A DNA stretch of 64,000 bases, taken from Actinophytocola oryzae (GTDB lineage Bacteria > Actinomycetota > Actinomycetes > Mycobacteriales > Pseudonocardiaceae). Position 1 is the first letter of the stretch. Every line of letters starts with the position of its first letter. Below the pieces are notes generated by a model. That model searched no databases and had not been told where the DNA came from. It worked only from the letters and a program-made list of their open reading frames with translations. A program made the translations under genes and the position numbers. This document shows, piece after piece, positions 26,147 to 35,338 of the stretch. The stretch is taken from the NCBI RefSeq assembly GCF_004364325.1, contig NZ_SOCP01000022.1:62001-126000 (forward strand), read 5' to 3'.

Positions 26147-29100
26147 GTGCCGCAGCCCGGCGATGGCGACCTCTGGCCGAAGAACGACGACGACAAGGCG
26201 CGCGACAAGTCGTCCGCGCCGGTCAAGGACGCCGCGACGCACAAGCTGCCGGTGCCTGACCAGCAGGAGAAGGCGGCAGGCGGGAGCTGGTTCGACCCAC
26301 CCGCCGAGGAGGAACCGGCTGCGGAAAGTGACAAAACGCACGCCAAACCGGGCCAGCAACGCACGCAGCCGGTGAGCTGGCCGGTGGCCGAGTTGGCGAA
26401 ACAGGCCAGGAACCCCGACGCGGAGAAGACGGTCTTCGTCCGGCCGGTCGAGCTGAAACCGGGGCCGTCGAACGCGACTCAGGCGGCCAGTGCGTTTGTG
26501 AGTCCACCCAAAGCGGACAAATCGTCTTCTTCGTGGCCGTCCGCGCAGGACAAGTCGGTGAAGTCCACCCCATCGGGTGGTCCCGAGTCGGGGTCTGAGT
26601 CGGAGAAGGCCATGGCTGAGCGGGTCGAGGAGCGGCCCGCCAAGCCGGAACCACCGTCGGACCGGGGCTGGTTCGACTCCCCAGCCGGCGAGGCCGACTC
26701 TCCGGCGGAGGCGAAGCCGTCGACTCCCGAACCACCTACGAAGCCAACGCAGCACGCCGACGCCGCCGACGCGCACCCGGAGCCGCCGAAGACCTCCGAG
26801 GACGAGCTGGCCGAGCCCGCCCAGCCCGTCGAACCCGCCCAGCCCGTCGAGTCGGCCCAGCCCAGCGACTCGGCTCGCTCTGACGCCTCTGCCTCGCCCG
26901 CCGAGCCCACTCGTTCCGGCGCGTCTGCCTCGTCTTCGGAGGCTGCCCGGTCTGACGCTCGCCAGCCTGGGGAGGCCCAGGCCGGCGAGCGTGGCCCCTT
27001 CACCGAACCTGCCCGGTTCAGCGAGGCTGCTCAGTCCGCCGACCCTGACCGTTCTGGCGAGTCTGCCCGCTCCGGTGAGTCTGCCCGTTCCGACGAGTCT
27101 GTGGGGTTTGGCGAGTCCGCCCGTTTCGACGAGCCTGTGCGGTCTGGCGAGACTGACCGTTCTGGCGAGTCGTCGCGGTCTGGCGAGGATGGCCGTTCGG
27201 CCGAGCCTGCCGAGTCCGGCCGCTCTGGCGAGCGTGGTCGGTCTGGCGAGGCCGCCTGGTCTGGCGAGTGGGGCAGTTCCGCTGAAGCTGCTCGTTCTGG
27301 CGAGTCTGCGCGCTTTGGTGAGCGTGGCCGGTCTGATGAGGGCGTCCGGCCCAGTGAGGATGACCGTTCCGTCGAGCCTGACCGTTCTGGCGAGTCTGCT
27401 CGCTCTGACGAGCGTGGCCGGTCTGATGAGGGCGTCCGGCCCAGCGAGCAGGACCATTTCGCCGAGCCTGCCCGTTCCGCCGAGTCTGCCCGGTCTGGTC
27501 AGGGCGACCGATCTTCCGCGTCTGCCTGGTCCGGCGGGCGGGTCCAGCCTGGTGAGACCACCCAGGCCGCCGAGTCCGCCCAGGCTGTCGAGTCTGCCCA
27601 GTCTGGCGAGCGTGGCGGATCTGCGTGGTCCGGCGGGCGTGGTCTCTTCGAACCGAGCGTCGATCCCGCCCCGCGGAAGACCGAACCGGAGCCGGCCAAG
27701 GACACAGGTCCCGCCGAGGACCGTCCTGCCCAGAAGAGCCCCGAGCCGCAGGGTGTGCCCGCCGAGAACGGCGGACACCTCCTGGCGAGCTTCGGCCCCA
27801 GCGCCCCAAGCCACGAGAGCGACACCGGCGACCGGGCGAAGCCGTCCGCTGGTGTTCCCGATGCCGCTTCGGGCGAGACGGACTCCGCCGAGAGCGTGTC
27901 GTCCCCGCCGGATACCGAGCCGACCCACACCGAGCGCGGCAGTGAGCCGAACGAACGGGTCCGGGCCGCCGAGCCGGAGTCTCCGCCCGCGGAGCCGACC
28001 GACGGTGGACACCTTCAACCGGGTGGACGGCCCGAGGAGCCGGACAGTGCGTCCGCCGACGCGCCGACTGCCTTCTTCCGTCCCGTCAGCAAACCGTCGG
28101 CCGAGCAGAAGCCTGGTGACCGTGGGTGGCCCGGCGCCGAGGCCCAGCGCGCGAAGCCTGCGGACTCCCAGCCCAAGCAGCAGGGCAGCGAATCGGCAGC
28201 GACCGCCGTCTTCCGGCCGGTCGGTGACCCGTCGCGCCTGACCGAACCATCTCGTCAGTCCGACTCGTCGCGCCAGGCCGACCAGTCCCGCCAGGCCGAT
28301 GTGCTTCGCTCGCCCGAGTCGTCCCGGCAGTCCCAACCGCTTCGGCGGTCGGAGCCGCCTCGTGCCGGTACTGACAGCTCTACCGTCAACATCGGCCGCC
28401 CGGACGCCGGGCAGGGCACCCGCTCTCCCATCGACAGCCCGACGGTCAACTACCTCCGACCCGTCCAACCGCCGAAACGCCCCCCAACCGACCAGCCGAG
28501 CTTCGTCCGCCCCCGTGGCGACAGCCCCCTCCGCGCCGACGGCCTCACCCGCGCCGACAACCCGCCCAGGACTGACGGGCCCCCGAGGACCGATGGCCCG
28601 CACCGACCGGACGGCCTGACCCGGCCCGACGGCTTGACCCGGCCTGACGGCCCGCACCGGCCTGACGGGCCAGCTCGAGGCGATGGCCTCAGCCGAGGTG
28701 AGGGCCGCGCCGACGGTCCGACCAGCAGGCAGTCCGAGTGGCCCCCGCCCGAGCCACCCCGCGCCGCACCCCAACGCGTCGGCCCGCCTCCTCCCACCGA
28801 CCCACCCACCGAACCACAACGGCGGAAGAAGCCGCTCCTCATCGCCGCCATCGCGGTCGTGGCCGTCATCGGTGTCGCGGCGGGCGTGATCTTCGGGGTC
28901 CCCGGCGTCGCCGAGAAGCTCGGCCTGGCAGGCGAGGACGCCGTCGCCATCCAGCCGCCGCCCGGTCCGATCAGCTACTCCCCGGACCTGCACGGTCCGG
29001 CCACCACCGCCCCGACCCCGACCAAACAGGGCGTCGAACAGGCGCTGGCCGGCCCCATCGCGAACTCGGCCCTCGGCACCGTCACCGGCGTCGTCGTCGA

Positions 29101-30211
29101 CCCCGCCACCGGGGACTCGCTCTACGAACGTGACGCGGGCAACGCCATCACCCCCGCCTCCACCGGCAAGCTCCTCACCGCTGCCGCCGCGCTGCTGAGC
29201 CTCGACCACACCCAGCAGCTCATCACGAAGGTCGTCGAGGGCGAACAGCCCGGCGACGTGATCATCGTCGGCGGGGGCGATCCGACCATCTCGTCCCTCA
29301 AGGACGGCCACGAGTCGGTGTTCCCCGGCGCCGCGCACCTGTCCGACCTCGTCGACCAGGTCAAGGCGAGCGGCACCAAGGTCAACACCGTCTACATCGA
29401 CCAGAGTCGTTACGCCGCACCGCGCATGGCGCCCAGCTGGCTCCCCGAGGACGTCGCGGGCGGCTACATCGCACCGATCGTCCCGGCCATGCTCGACGGC
29501 GACCGCCAGGACGCGACCGCCAACTACTCGCCGCGCACCAACGATCCGGGCCGGACCCTCGTCGACGAGTTCGCCTCGCGGATCGGTGCGGGCGCGGCGT
29601 CCTCGATCGAGAAGAAGGCGCCTGCGAACGCCAAGGTGCTCGGTGAGATCCGTTCCGCGCCCGTCTCGCAGCTCGTCGACAACATGCTCGACCACTCCGA
29701 GAACACGCTCGGCGACATCCTCGCGCACGAGGTCGCGATCAAGGCGGGCCAGGAGCCCACGTTCGACGGCGCCAGCAAGGCGATGCTCGACATCCTGCGG
29801 CAGAACGACTTCGACGTGGACGGTGTCGTGCTCAAGGACGGCAGCGGCATGTCCACCGAGAACAAGGTGTCCGCGAAGCTGCTCGCCCAGATCCTCGCCG
29901 TCGCGGCCGGTCCGGACGGAAAGGACGGACGCACCGCGAAGCTCCGCCCACTGCTCGGCGGTCTGCCCGTCGCGGGCGGCAGCGGCACGCTCGCCGACCG
30001 GTACAACCAGGGGTCCGCGACCGAGGGCAAGGGCTGGGTGCGTGCCAAGACCGGCACGCTGACCGGCGTCAACTCGCTCGCGGGCATCGTGATGGACAAG
30101 GACAACCGGCCGCTCGTGTTCGCCTTCCTCACCAGCGGCACGAACGGGAGCACCGCCAGGCCCGCTCTGGACACCGTCTCGGCCGCGTTACGAGGTTGTG
30201 GCTGTCAGTAG
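26147..30211 (+). CDS. dacB: S13-family D-Ala-D-Ala carboxypeptidase/endopeptidase with giant disordered N-terminal region
   Basis: 1354 residues, about three times the size of its mycobacterial counterpart (Rv3627c). The last ~440 residues are the PBP4-type domain with all three penicillin-binding motifs: S1005-T-G-K1008, S1184-E-N1186 and K1301-T-G. A single transmembrane helix at about 897-919 follows RRKK. The preceding ~890 residues are low-complexity and predicted cytoplasmic: Glu/Ala/Pro/Lys-rich to ~215, Ser/Arg/Glu/Asp/Gly repeats to ~500, then acidic, and finally RPDGL/TDGP-type repeats near residues 800-860. GTG start with GGGGAGGG upstream. It should trim peptidoglycan peptides outside the membrane; the tail may recruit cytoplasmic partners. 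Confidence 0.93.
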   Translation: MPQPGDGDLWPKNDDDKARDKSSAPVKDAATHKLPVPDQQEKAAGGSWFDPPAEEEPAAESDKTHAKPGQQRTQPVSWPVAELAKQARNPDAEKTVFVRPVELKPGPSNATQAASAFVSPPKADKSSSSWPSAQDKSVKSTPSGGPESGSESEKAMAERVEERPAKPEPPSDRGWFDSPAGEADSPAEAKPSTPEPPTKPTQHADAADAHPEPPKTSEDELAEPAQPVEPAQPVESAQPSDSARSDASASPAEPTRSGASASSSEAARSDARQPGEAQAGERGPFTEPARFSEAAQSADPDRSGESARSGESARSDESVGFGESARFDEPVRSGETDRSGESSRSGEDGRSAEPAESGRSGERGRSGEAAWSGEWGSSAEAARSGESARFGERGRSDEGVRPSEDDRSVEPDRSGESARSDERGRSDEGVRPSEQDHFAEPARSAESARSGQGDRSSASAWSGGRVQPGETTQAAESAQAVESAQSGERGGSAWSGGRGLFEPSVDPAPRKTEPEPAKDTGPAEDRPAQKSPEPQGVPAENGGHLLASFGPSAPSHESDTGDRAKPSAGVPDAASGETDSAESVSSPPDTEPTHTERGSEPNERVRAAEPESPPAEPTDGGHLQPGGRPEEPDSASADAPTAFFRPVSKPSAEQKPGDRGWPGAEAQRAKPADSQPKQQGSESAATAVFRPVGDPSRLTEPSRQSDSSRQADQSRQADVLRSPESSRQSQPLRRSEPPRAGTDSSTVNIGRPDAGQGTRSPIDSPTVNYLRPVQPPKRPPTDQPSFVRPRGDSPLRADGLTRADNPPRTDGPPRTDGPHRPDGLTRPDGLTRPDGPHRPDGPARGDGLSRGEGRADGPTSRQSEWPPPEPPRAAPQRVGPPPPTDPPTEPQRRKKPLLIAAIAVVAVIGVAAGVIFGVPGVAEKLGLAGEDAVAIQPPPGPISYSPDLHGPATTAPTPTKQGVEQALAGPIANSALGTVTGVVVDPATGDSLYERDAGNAITPASTGKLLTAAAALLSLDHTQQLITKVVEGEQPGDVIIVGGGDPTISSLKDGHESVFPGAAHLSDLVDQVKASGTKVNTVYIDQSRYAAPRMAPSWLPEDVAGGYIAPIVPAMLDGDRQDATANYSPRTNDPGRTLVDEFASRIGAGAASSIEKKAPANAKVLGEIRSAPVSQLVDNMLDHSENTLGDILAHEVAIKAGQEPTFDGASKAMLDILRQNDFDVDGVVLKDGSGMSTENKVSAKLLAQILAVAAGPDGKDGRTAKLRPLLGGLPVAGGSGTLADRYNQGSATEGKGWVRAKTGTLTGVNSLAGIVMDKDNRPLVFAFLTSGTNGSTARPALDTVSAALRGCGCQ
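27001..27640 (+). repeat. Degenerate Ser/Arg/Glu repeat block in dacB, including a 35-bp exact repeat
   Basis: Imperfect tandem units encoding variations on RSGESARSDERGRSDEG. A 35-base segment beginning GAGCGTGGCC and ending CGGCCCAG occurs identically at 27320-27354 and 27410-27444, a 90-bp period that keeps frame. The block is rich in tct, ttc and ttt codons compared with the flanking enzyme-coding DNA. Confidence 0.75.
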
Positions 30212-30236
30212 CAGGCGGGGTTCGACTTTCGTCAGG

Positions 30237-30242
30237 TAGCGT
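30237..30242 (+). promoter_or_regulatory. -10 element of leaderless zinc-protease transcript
   Basis: TAGCGT ends 7 bases before the ATG at 30250, with no Shine-Dalgarno sequence. Confidence 0.5.
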
Positions 30243-30249
30243 CGATGTC

Positions 30250-31329
30250 ATGAGCACGGCGACCAGCCCCGCGCGGCAGACCGAAAATCGCAACCCGGTC
30301 GACTGGGGTGTCGCGGTGACCACCGCTCAGCGGCTGGTCAAACCCGGCCCCTCGGTACCGATCGAGGAGGCGGAGCGCGCGGTCGCGCAGCTGCGCGCGG
30401 CGACGGGCGTCGCCGAGACGCACGTGCGCGAGCTGACCGGGCTCGGCATGGACCTGCCGCTGTACGAGGGTGACGTCGTGGACCGCCGCCGCTGGGTCGA
30501 GGCCGCGGCGGAGGGACTCGCGGCCCTCACCGACGGCGCGCTGCCGGTCGGCTCGAACCGGCCGATGGGCGGCGTCCTCGCGGGCAGTGCCGGCGTGCAG
30601 GCCGGCATGGTGCTCGCGTTCCTCGGCGGCCGCGTGCTCGGCCAGTACGACCCGTTCGGCGGCGAGGGCACCGGTGGGCGGCTGCTGCTCGTCGCGCCGA
30701 ACATCATGGGGGCGCAGCGGGCGCTGGACGTGCCGGACGAGGACTTCCAGATGTGGGTGTGCCTCCACGAGTGCACGCACCGCCTGCAGTTCACGGCCGT
30801 GCCCTGGCTGCGCGGCTACTTCTCCGGTGAGGTCGCCAACTTCCTCGCGGGCCTCGACGAGACCGCGACCAGCGCGTTCGCCAGGCTGCCGGAGGTCATG
30901 AAGCAGATCCGGCGCGGCCGGGGCGAGGACACCGACGCCGGCCCGATCGGGCTGGTCGAGCTGCTGCAGTCGCCGAGGCAGCGGGCCGTGTTCGACCGGC
31001 TGATCGCCCTGTCGACGCTGCTGGAGGGCCATGCCGACCACGTGATGGACGCGGTCGGCCCGTCCGTGGTGCCGAGCGTGGCGACCATCCGGGCGCGGTT
31101 CACCGCACGGCGGCGTGGCGGCGGGGTGCTCGACCGGATCCTGCGGGCGCTGCTCGGCGTCGACGCGAAGGTCAAGCAGTACGCGGCGGGCGCGGCCTTC
31201 ACCAGGCACGTGGTCGACGAGGTCGGGATGTCCGGTTTCAACGTGGTGTGGGAGTCGCCGGAGACGCTGCCGCTGCGCACGGAGATCGCCGACCCGGCGG
31301 CGTGGGTACGGCGCATCCACGGCCGGTGA
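30250..31329 (+). CDS. Zinc-dependent metalloprotease-like protein (DUF2342 family)
   Basis: 359 residues. The zincin motif HECTH is at 173-177 in VCLHECTHRLQF, with a downstream LLEGHADHVMDAVG providing further acidic and His residues. This is the Rv3626c family, found between the S13 peptidase and tilS in mycobacteria, and the order here is the same. No signal peptide or membrane helix, so it is probably cytoplasmic. Substrates are unknown. The stop codon overlaps the tilS start (GTGA), so the two are translationally coupled. Confidence 0.88.
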   Translation: MSTATSPARQTENRNPVDWGVAVTTAQRLVKPGPSVPIEEAERAVAQLRAATGVAETHVRELTGLGMDLPLYEGDVVDRRRWVEAAAEGLAALTDGALPVGSNRPMGGVLAGSAGVQAGMVLAFLGGRVLGQYDPFGGEGTGGRLLLVAPNIMGAQRALDVPDEDFQMWVCLHECTHRLQFTAVPWLRGYFSGEVANFLAGLDETATSAFARLPEVMKQIRRGRGEDTDAGPIGLVELLQSPRQRAVFDRLIALSTLLEGHADHVMDAVGPSVVPSVATIRARFTARRRGGGVLDRILRALLGVDAKVKQYAAGAAFTRHVVDEVGMSGFNVVWESPETLPLRTEIADPAAWVRRIHGR

Positions 31330-32321
31330 CCGACTTCCGCCCGGTCGCACGTACTCGGCAGGCAGTGCGGGACCTGCTCGCCGGAGTGGACTTCCCCGAC
31401 GTCGCGGTGGCCGTTTCCGGCGGCGCCGATTCCCTTTCGCTCGCGGCGGCGACCGTGCACGTGGCGAGCAGGCGTCGGCTCACCGTCCACGGGCTGATCG
31501 TCGACCACCAGCTTCAGCCGGGTTCGGCCGACGTGGCCGCGACGGCCGCCAAGCAGCTGCACGGCCTCGGCGTCGACGACGTGCGCGTGCTGACGGTGAC
31601 CGTGACCGGCCGGGGCGGTCCCGAGGCGGCTGCTCGCAACGCCCGCTACGCGGCGCTGCGCTCGGCGGGGTTCCCGATCGTCCTCCTCGGCCACACCCTC
31701 GACGACCAGGCCGAGACCGTCCTGTTGGGACTCGGCCGCGGCTCGGGTCCCCGCTCGATCGCGGGCATGCGTGGGCTGGACCTCCCGTGGGGCCGTCCCT
31801 TCCTGTCGGTGCCCCGTGTTACCACTGTCGCGGCATGCGATGCGCTGGGACTGACCACGTGGGACGACCCCCACAACGTCGATCCGGCCTACACGAGGGT
31901 CCGGCTGAGGAGGGAGGTGCTGCCGCTGCTGGAGGACGTGCTGCGAGGCGGGGTGGCGCCCGCGCTGGCACGGACGGCGGCGCAGTTGCGTGAGGACACT
32001 GAGGCGTTGGACACACTGTCGGCGCGGCTGCTGACGGCCGCGCTGACCGAAGAGGAGTTGGACGCGGCGGTTCTGTCGGCCGAACCGCCCGCGTTGCGGC
32101 GCAGGACAGTGCGCCGCTGGCTCCTCGATGTCGGTGTGCCCGAACTGACCGACGCGCACCTGCGGTCGGTGGACGCACTGATCGGTGAGTGGCGGGGACA
32201 GGGCGCCGTGTGGCTGCCCGGCAACTTTGCCGTCGGGCGGGCCCGTGGCAGGCTTCGAGTGACCGCGTGGGAGCCAGGAGAGGGGACCGGGTGTACGGCG
32301 ACGACATCGCCTCCGTGTTGA
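31326..32321 (+). CDS. tilS: tRNA(Ile)-lysidine synthase
   Basis: 331 residues. ATP-dependent modification of C34 to lysidine in tRNA-Ile(CAU). The N-type ATP pyrophosphatase P-loop is SGGADS at 31-36; DHQLQPGSADVA and GHTLDDQAETVLLGLGRGSG follow as in the family. The C-terminal part is short compared with E. coli TilS, normal for actinobacteria. The GTG at 31326 overlaps the protease stop by four bases. Its 3' end overlaps hpt by 31 bases in another frame. Confidence 0.95.
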   Translation: MTDFRPVARTRQAVRDLLAGVDFPDVAVAVSGGADSLSLAAATVHVASRRRLTVHGLIVDHQLQPGSADVAATAAKQLHGLGVDDVRVLTVTVTGRGGPEAAARNARYAALRSAGFPIVLLGHTLDDQAETVLLGLGRGSGPRSIAGMRGLDLPWGRPFLSVPRVTTVAACDALGLTTWDDPHNVDPAYTRVRLRREVLPLLEDVLRGGVAPALARTAAQLREDTEALDTLSARLLTAALTEEELDAAVLSAEPPALRRRTVRRWLLDVGVPELTDAHLRSVDALIGEWRGQGAVWLPGNFAVGRARGRLRVTAWEPGEGTGCTATTSPPC

Positions 32322-32845
32322 TCACCGAACAGCAGATCCAGGACAAGATCAAAGATCTCGCGAAGCAGGTGTCCGACGACTACCCGGAGCGGGGCGACCG
32401 CGCTGACCTGGTACTGGTCGGTGTGCTGAAGGGCGCGGTCATGTTCATGACCGACCTCGCCCGCGCGCTGACCGTGCCGGTGCAGATGGAGTTCATGGCA
32501 GTGAGCTCCTACGGCTCGTCGACGTCCTCGTCGGGCGTCGTGCGGATTCTCAAGGACCTGGACCGCGACATCGCGGGACGCAACGTGCTGATCGTCGAGG
32601 ACATCATCGACTCGGGCCTGACGCTGTCGTGGCTGCTGAAGAACCTGGCGGCGCGCAACCCCGCGTCGCTCGAGGTCTGCACGCTGCTGCGCAAGTCGGA
32701 AGCCGTGAAGGTCGAGGTGCCCGTGAAGTACGTGGGCTTCGAGATCCCGAACGAGTTCGTCGTCGGCTACGGCCTCGACTACGCCGAGCGCTACCGGGAC
32801 GTGCCCTACATCGGCACGTTGGACCCCAGGGTCTACTCGTCCTGA
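32291..32845 (+). CDS. hpt: Hypoxanthine phosphoribosyltransferase
   Basis: 184 residues. Purine salvage enzyme converting hypoxanthine/guanine and PRPP to IMP/GMP. The PRPP-binding motif VLIVEDIIDSGLT starts at residue 99; LVGVLKGAVMFMTDLAR and the flexible-loop SSYGSSTSSSG are also typical. The GTG at 32291 lies within the end of tilS and is preceded by AGGAGAGGGG. This is the conserved tilS-hpt pair that normally leads to ftsH. Confidence 0.96.
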   Translation: MYGDDIASVLITEQQIQDKIKDLAKQVSDDYPERGDRADLVLVGVLKGAVMFMTDLARALTVPVQMEFMAVSSYGSSTSSSGVVRILKDLDRDIAGRNVLIVEDIIDSGLTLSWLLKNLAARNPASLEVCTLLRKSEAVKVEVPVKYVGFEIPNEFVVGYGLDYAERYRDVPYIGTLDPRVYSS

Positions 32846-32853
32846 TGGTGTTG

Positions 32854-32889
32854 TCGCCGGTGGCCCTGGACTTCCTCGGCCGCCGGCGA
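32854..32889. terminator. Hairpin after hpt, probable terminator without U-tract
   Basis: TCGCCGGTGGCC pairs with GGCCGCCGGCGA (one mismatch) around a 12-base loop, 8 bases after the hpt stop. No T-run follows. It separates the housekeeping operon from the type VII cassette. Confidence 0.45.
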
Positions 32890-33004
32890 ACCGCCCCGGC
32901 CCTCTGTGTCAATGCGCCCCTGGCTGTTATGCCGGTGCGTTAACCTCGCAGATGTCACGTGCCGCACGAGGGGTGTGCGCGGCGGGGAACATGGGGAGCA
33001 ACAC

Positions 33005-33373
33005 GTGTACGAGGCAATCGGAGGCGCCGTAGCCGCCTTCAGCTACGCCGCGATGGCCGGCCAGGTCTCGATCGAGGCCGACGCGGCCGCGGAAGCACTC
33101 GAGAAGATCGGCAAGGTCAAGGACCAGCTCACCGAACTGGCGACGAGTGGCGGCCACGGCGGCAGCGAGGTCGCGTTGGGGGCGAACCCGATCGGCGTGG
33201 CCATGGCGCAGAAATCCATGGGCCGATATGACGGTGGGGACTCCTTCATGGCCTCGATCGGGCTGCTCCTCGACCAGACCACGAAGGCCGAGACCGCGTT
33301 GAAGCAGTGCATCGCCAACTACGTGGACACCGACGACCTCCACGCCGCCCAGTACAACAGGGCGCACCAGTAG
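33005..33373 (+). CDS. Small helical type VII secretion substrate-like protein with YxxxD signal
   Basis: 122 residues, almost all helical. There is no WXG between helices, but Y106-V-D-T-D110 in the C-terminal region fits the YxxxD/E type VII secretion signal found in PE and EspC-like substrates. Residues ~60-110 align with the N-terminal module of the fused protein at 36175: ANPIGVAMAQ versus HNPVGMAVAR, and YVDTDD versus YAETDG. The GTG at 33005 is preceded by GGGGAG. First gene of the ESX-like cassette; the DUF3558 lipoprotein start overlaps its stop by one base. Confidence 0.75.
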   Translation: MYEAIGGAVAAFSYAAMAGQVSIEADAAAEALEKIGKVKDQLTELATSGGHGGSEVALGANPIGVAMAQKSMGRYDGGDSFMASIGLLLDQTTKAETALKQCIANYVDTDDLHAAQYNRAHQ

Positions 33374-33948
33374 TGGGTTCGCTTCGGAAGCACAGCATGG
33401 CGGCCGCTGTCGGCCTCGCCGTGCTGACGGTTCTGTCCGCCTGTGACAGCGCGACGGCCGGGCAGCCGGAACCGAAGGAGACCACCTCGCGGTCCGCGCC
33501 GGAGTCGACGGAGGAACCCACCTCGGAGACCGAGGCCCCGGACTACTCGCTCGCCCGCCTGTGCGAGCTCCTCTCGCCGGAGGAGGCCGAGCAGCTGGGC
33601 GGCTCGGCGGAGGGCAAGAAGACCAACAGCGTCTCGGACGGCCACGCCGTCTGCCAGTGGTCGGACAAGATCACTCTCGTGGTCGGCTCACAGAACGACA
33701 TGACCACCGCGAGCGCCGAGACCGGGCCGGGCATCACCCTCACCCGGACCACGATCGACGGCCTGACCGCGGTGCAGCAGGTGAAGACCGAACCGGTGAC
33801 CGTCTGCCAGGTGATGGTGGAGTTGCCCAGCGGGAAGCTCTTCACCTCGGCCGTGTCGGTGTTGTCGGCCGGTGAGGGCCAGTACGACCCGTGTCAGGTG
33901 GCGACCCAGGCGTCGAACCTGATCATTCCCAGGGTGAAGGACCAGTAA
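33373..33948 (+). CDS. DUF3558-type lipoprotein
   Basis: 191 residues. A lipoprotein signal peptide with basic n-region (LRKHS), hydrophobic core and lipobox LSAC puts Cys24 as lipid-modified residue. A Glu/Thr/Ser-rich linker (25-55) precedes a globular domain with LCELLSPEEAEQLGG and two paired cysteines (VCQW, DPCQVATQ), the DUF3558 pattern common in Pseudonocardiales. The GTG at 33373 overlaps the preceding TAG, implying coupling with the small YxxxD protein. Probably an envelope-exposed accessory of the cassette; function unknown. Confidence 0.82.
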   Translation: MGSLRKHSMAAAVGLAVLTVLSACDSATAGQPEPKETTSRSAPESTEEPTSETEAPDYSLARLCELLSPEEAEQLGGSAEGKKTNSVSDGHAVCQWSDKITLVVGSQNDMTTASAETGPGITLTRTTIDGLTAVQQVKTEPVTVCQVMVELPSGKLFTSAVSVLSAGEGQYDPCQVATQASNLIIPRVKDQ

Positions 33949-33960
33949 GGGGGCACTGCG

Positions 33961-35337
33961 ATGGCGCCGAACAACGAACACCATCACCACCACTACGACA
34001 CCAACCGGTACGCGGGTGACCAGGCGGCCGACAACCGGCGCGTCATGAACCACATGCCGTCCGAGGACCGGGTGCCCACGCAGGACATCCAGCAGTCGAT
34101 CAACGCCCAGCAGGCGGCCGACCTCTCGCACGGTGTCCGCATGGGGGACGATCGCGTCATCGGGGACACACCGAACTGGGACGCCTACGACAGCGAGCAG
34201 CTCTACAGGTTCGCGACGGAGAACAACAGCCCGTACACCGCGGACGACCTCGGCCGGTCGTTCAACGACGGTGGCAACAGCCTGGCCGAGGCGGCCAACG
34301 GCCTCTTCGACGCCGTGACCAGGCTCGACGGCGCCTGGACTGGTGTCGCGGCCGAGTCGGCCACAGGGGCGCTCGCCCCGCTCGCGCAGGCCGCCGGGAT
34401 CGCCGGGCAGACCGCGCAGCTCATGGGTGTGCGCATGTCGCAGCAGTCCGTCGCCGCCAGTGAGGTGCGCAAGCTGCCGCCGCCGAAGAAGTTCGACCAG
34501 CAGCAGTCGCTGCACGCGATGGTCGCCGGCGGCCCGGCCGCCATGCAGGCGGACCTCAAGACGCAGAAGGACGCCGCCGACGCGGTGAAGAAGGAACAGA
34601 TCTCCTACCTGAACACCTACACCTCCTCGATGAGCATCGTCGACGCGCAGACGCCGTCGTTCGTGCCGCCGGAGGAGACGATCGGCGGGGGAAACGGTAA
34701 CGGGAACAGCATCACGGGCGAGCGGGTCTTCATCCCGCAGACCGGTGGGCCGGTGCCGAACCCCGGCGGGTCCACCGACACAGGAACACCGCGAAACCCC
34801 AACACCGGCTTCACCGGTCCCAACGGCGACCAGCCCGGGTTCGTGAGCGGCGACGGGAACGGGCCGACCGACCAGAGTGGCTTCACCCCGGGGCTCACCA
34901 CCGGCTCGTCCGCGTTCACGCCGCCCACCAACTCGCCGACGCCGAACACCTTCGGGCCCGGCGGCGGCACCCCGGGTGCCCCCGGCGGTGGCGTGCCGGG
35001 CGCGGGTTCCGGTGGCTTCGGTCCCGGGTTCGGTGGCTTCGGCACTCCTGGCGGTACGGGCGGCTTCGGCGCGGGCGGTGGCCCCGGTGCGGGTGCCGGC
35101 GGTCCCGGCGCGGGCAGTGGGAACCCGGCGGCCCGACCCGTGGCGGGCGGCATGGGCGGTGCCGGCGGCGCGGGTGGTCGTGGCGGCTCCGGTGCCGGTG
35201 GTGCTCCCCGCGGCAAGGGCGAGGGTGAGGAGGACAAGGAGCACACGCGCCCGTCCTACCTGGTCGAGGGCGACCCGGAGAGCACGTTCGGCAGCGACGA
35301 GCTGACCGCCCCGCCGGTCATCGGAGGCGACGACTGA
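33961..35337 (+). CDS. PPE-like/WXG type VII substrate with Gly-rich tail (copy A)
   Basis: 458 residues. An N-terminal natural pentahistidine (residues 7-11) is followed by a helical region; W126-T-G128 in LDGAWTGVAAESA is the WXG turn between two long helices, the layout of PPE/WXG100 proteins. After residue ~235 the chain is Gly/Pro/Asn/Thr-rich and disordered. The last ~30 residues (from Arg430) carry RPSYLVEGDPESTFG...TAPPVIG, also present at the end of the copy-B protein. No signal peptide, consistent with ESX export. ATG with AAGGGGG upstream; two-base gap to the EspG gene. Confidence 0.82.
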   Translation: MAPNNEHHHHHYDTNRYAGDQAADNRRVMNHMPSEDRVPTQDIQQSINAQQAADLSHGVRMGDDRVIGDTPNWDAYDSEQLYRFATENNSPYTADDLGRSFNDGGNSLAEAANGLFDAVTRLDGAWTGVAAESATGALAPLAQAAGIAGQTAQLMGVRMSQQSVAASEVRKLPPPKKFDQQQSLHAMVAGGPAAMQADLKTQKDAADAVKKEQISYLNTYTSSMSIVDAQTPSFVPPEETIGGGNGNGNSITGERVFIPQTGGPVPNPGGSTDTGTPRNPNTGFTGPNGDQPGFVSGDGNGPTDQSGFTPGLTTGSSAFTPPTNSPTPNTFGPGGGTPGAPGGGVPGAGSGGFGPGFGGFGTPGGTGGFGAGGGPGAGAGGPGAGSGNPAARPVAGGMGGAGGAGGRGGSGAGGAPRGKGEGEEDKEHTRPSYLVEGDPESTFGSDELTAPPVIGGDD

Positions 35338-35338
35338 C

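Noticed and set aside
26081..29728. 1215-codon minus-strand open frame opposite the S13 peptidase
   Set aside because: Antisense mirror of the repetitive dacB region; composition is low-complexity Arg/Gly/Leu and it has no start signals or homology pattern.
33979..33995. Pentahistidine at the start of the copy-A PPE-like protein as a cloning tag
   Set aside because: It is inside a natural operon with native ribosome binding site and mixed CAC/CAT codons; simply a His-rich N-terminus.
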